NCBI GenBank assembly: GCA_030374765.1
Contig: JARGXX010000068.1
Location: 4,154,001 to 4,218,000 of the forward strand
Reading direction: 5' to 3'
Length of the DNA: 64,000 nt
Source: Agarophyton chilense
Lineage: Eukaryota > Rhodophyta > Florideophyceae > Gracilariales > Gracilariaceae
The notes under the pieces were generated by a model that saw nothing but the letters and a program-made list of their open reading frames with translations, made no database searches and was not told the DNA's origin. The translations under genes and the position numbers were made by a program. Below are positions 63,825 through 64,000 of this stretch, in pieces (within the stretch, counting starts at the first letter, position 1; every line of letters begins with the position of its first letter).

Positions 63825-64000
63825 ATGGACGATGCGAGGCCAATCCTCCCTTTTTAAGCCCATGCCTCAACCAATTGGATGGTCCTGAGCCAAGGATCTC
63901 CTCACCTCTCTATACAAACCACCCACAATGGACCGCTCAGAATGAACCAGAATTGGAACACAGTAACGACCCTGTCGGTATCTTCAGGAAAGAGAATTGT

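Larger units (their letters stand above)
61123..64000 (+). mobile_element. Ty3/gypsy retrotransposon copy 2, runs off the window
   Basis: Second copy of the gypsy family at 50.1-57.4 kb: LTR, primer site and gag, with the first pol bases (NSNDPVGIFRKEN) at the window edge. Overall similarity to copy 1 is high but with many substitutions, so the two are not a recent duplicate. It abuts the copia remnant directly. Confidence 0.88.

Overview
The window is a nuclear segment of a eukaryote with a compact, intron-poor genome. Most host genes are single open frames. The few introns I could place are 79 to 143 nt, have GT-AG ends, and were positioned by restoring conserved protein sequence. TAA, TAG and TGA all end host genes, so the standard code applies. 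Gene-dense host DNA next to a dense block of LTR elements and DNA transposons would fit a red alga such as a florideophyte, but that is an inference; nothing in the sequence proves the lineage.

Positions 1-37.3 kb form a host gene island with alternating strands and several head-to-head pairs. In order: an ABCF2/ARB1-type ABC ATPase (+); a short Tudor-like protein (-); a TDG/MUG-type mismatch DNA glycosylase (+); a 2501-aa Tudor-like protein (-) head to head with a 1675-aa Tudor-like protein (+); a GT14 glycosyltransferase (-); an anoctamin/TMEM16 protein (-) head to head with a PP2C phosphatase (+); an unrecognised single-span membrane protein with one intron (-); a DGAT1/SOAT-type MBOAT acyltransferase (+); an F-box/LRR-like protein (+); and two unrecognised proteins with predicted coiled coils, head to head across a 9-bp minisatellite. 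Three Tudor-like proteins within 20 kb, two of which also share a second unnamed domain, are the most distinctive host feature.

From about 38.9 kb to the end the window is mobile DNA. It holds a piggyBac-type element with palindromic end repeats (38.9-41.8 kb). Next is a Mutator-like element with about 290-bp terminal inverted repeats, encoding a MURA-type transposase and a separate Ulp1-like (C48) protease reading frame (43.4-49.9 kb). A Ty3/gypsy chromovirus follows, with gag, protease, RT, RNase H, integrase and chromodomain (about 50.1-57.1 kb). After it come an unexplained minus-strand exon-like ORF (58.1-58.6 kb), an AT-rich Ty1/copia remnant (58.7-61.1 kb), and a second gypsy copy that cuts off the copia remnant and runs out of the window.

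All mobile coding regions are broken. In the piggyBac gene, the MULE protease gene and the first gypsy gag and pol, the breaks are almost entirely in-frame stop codons with very few frameshifts. The copia remnant shows several frame changes. This contrast is one of the main oddities of the window.
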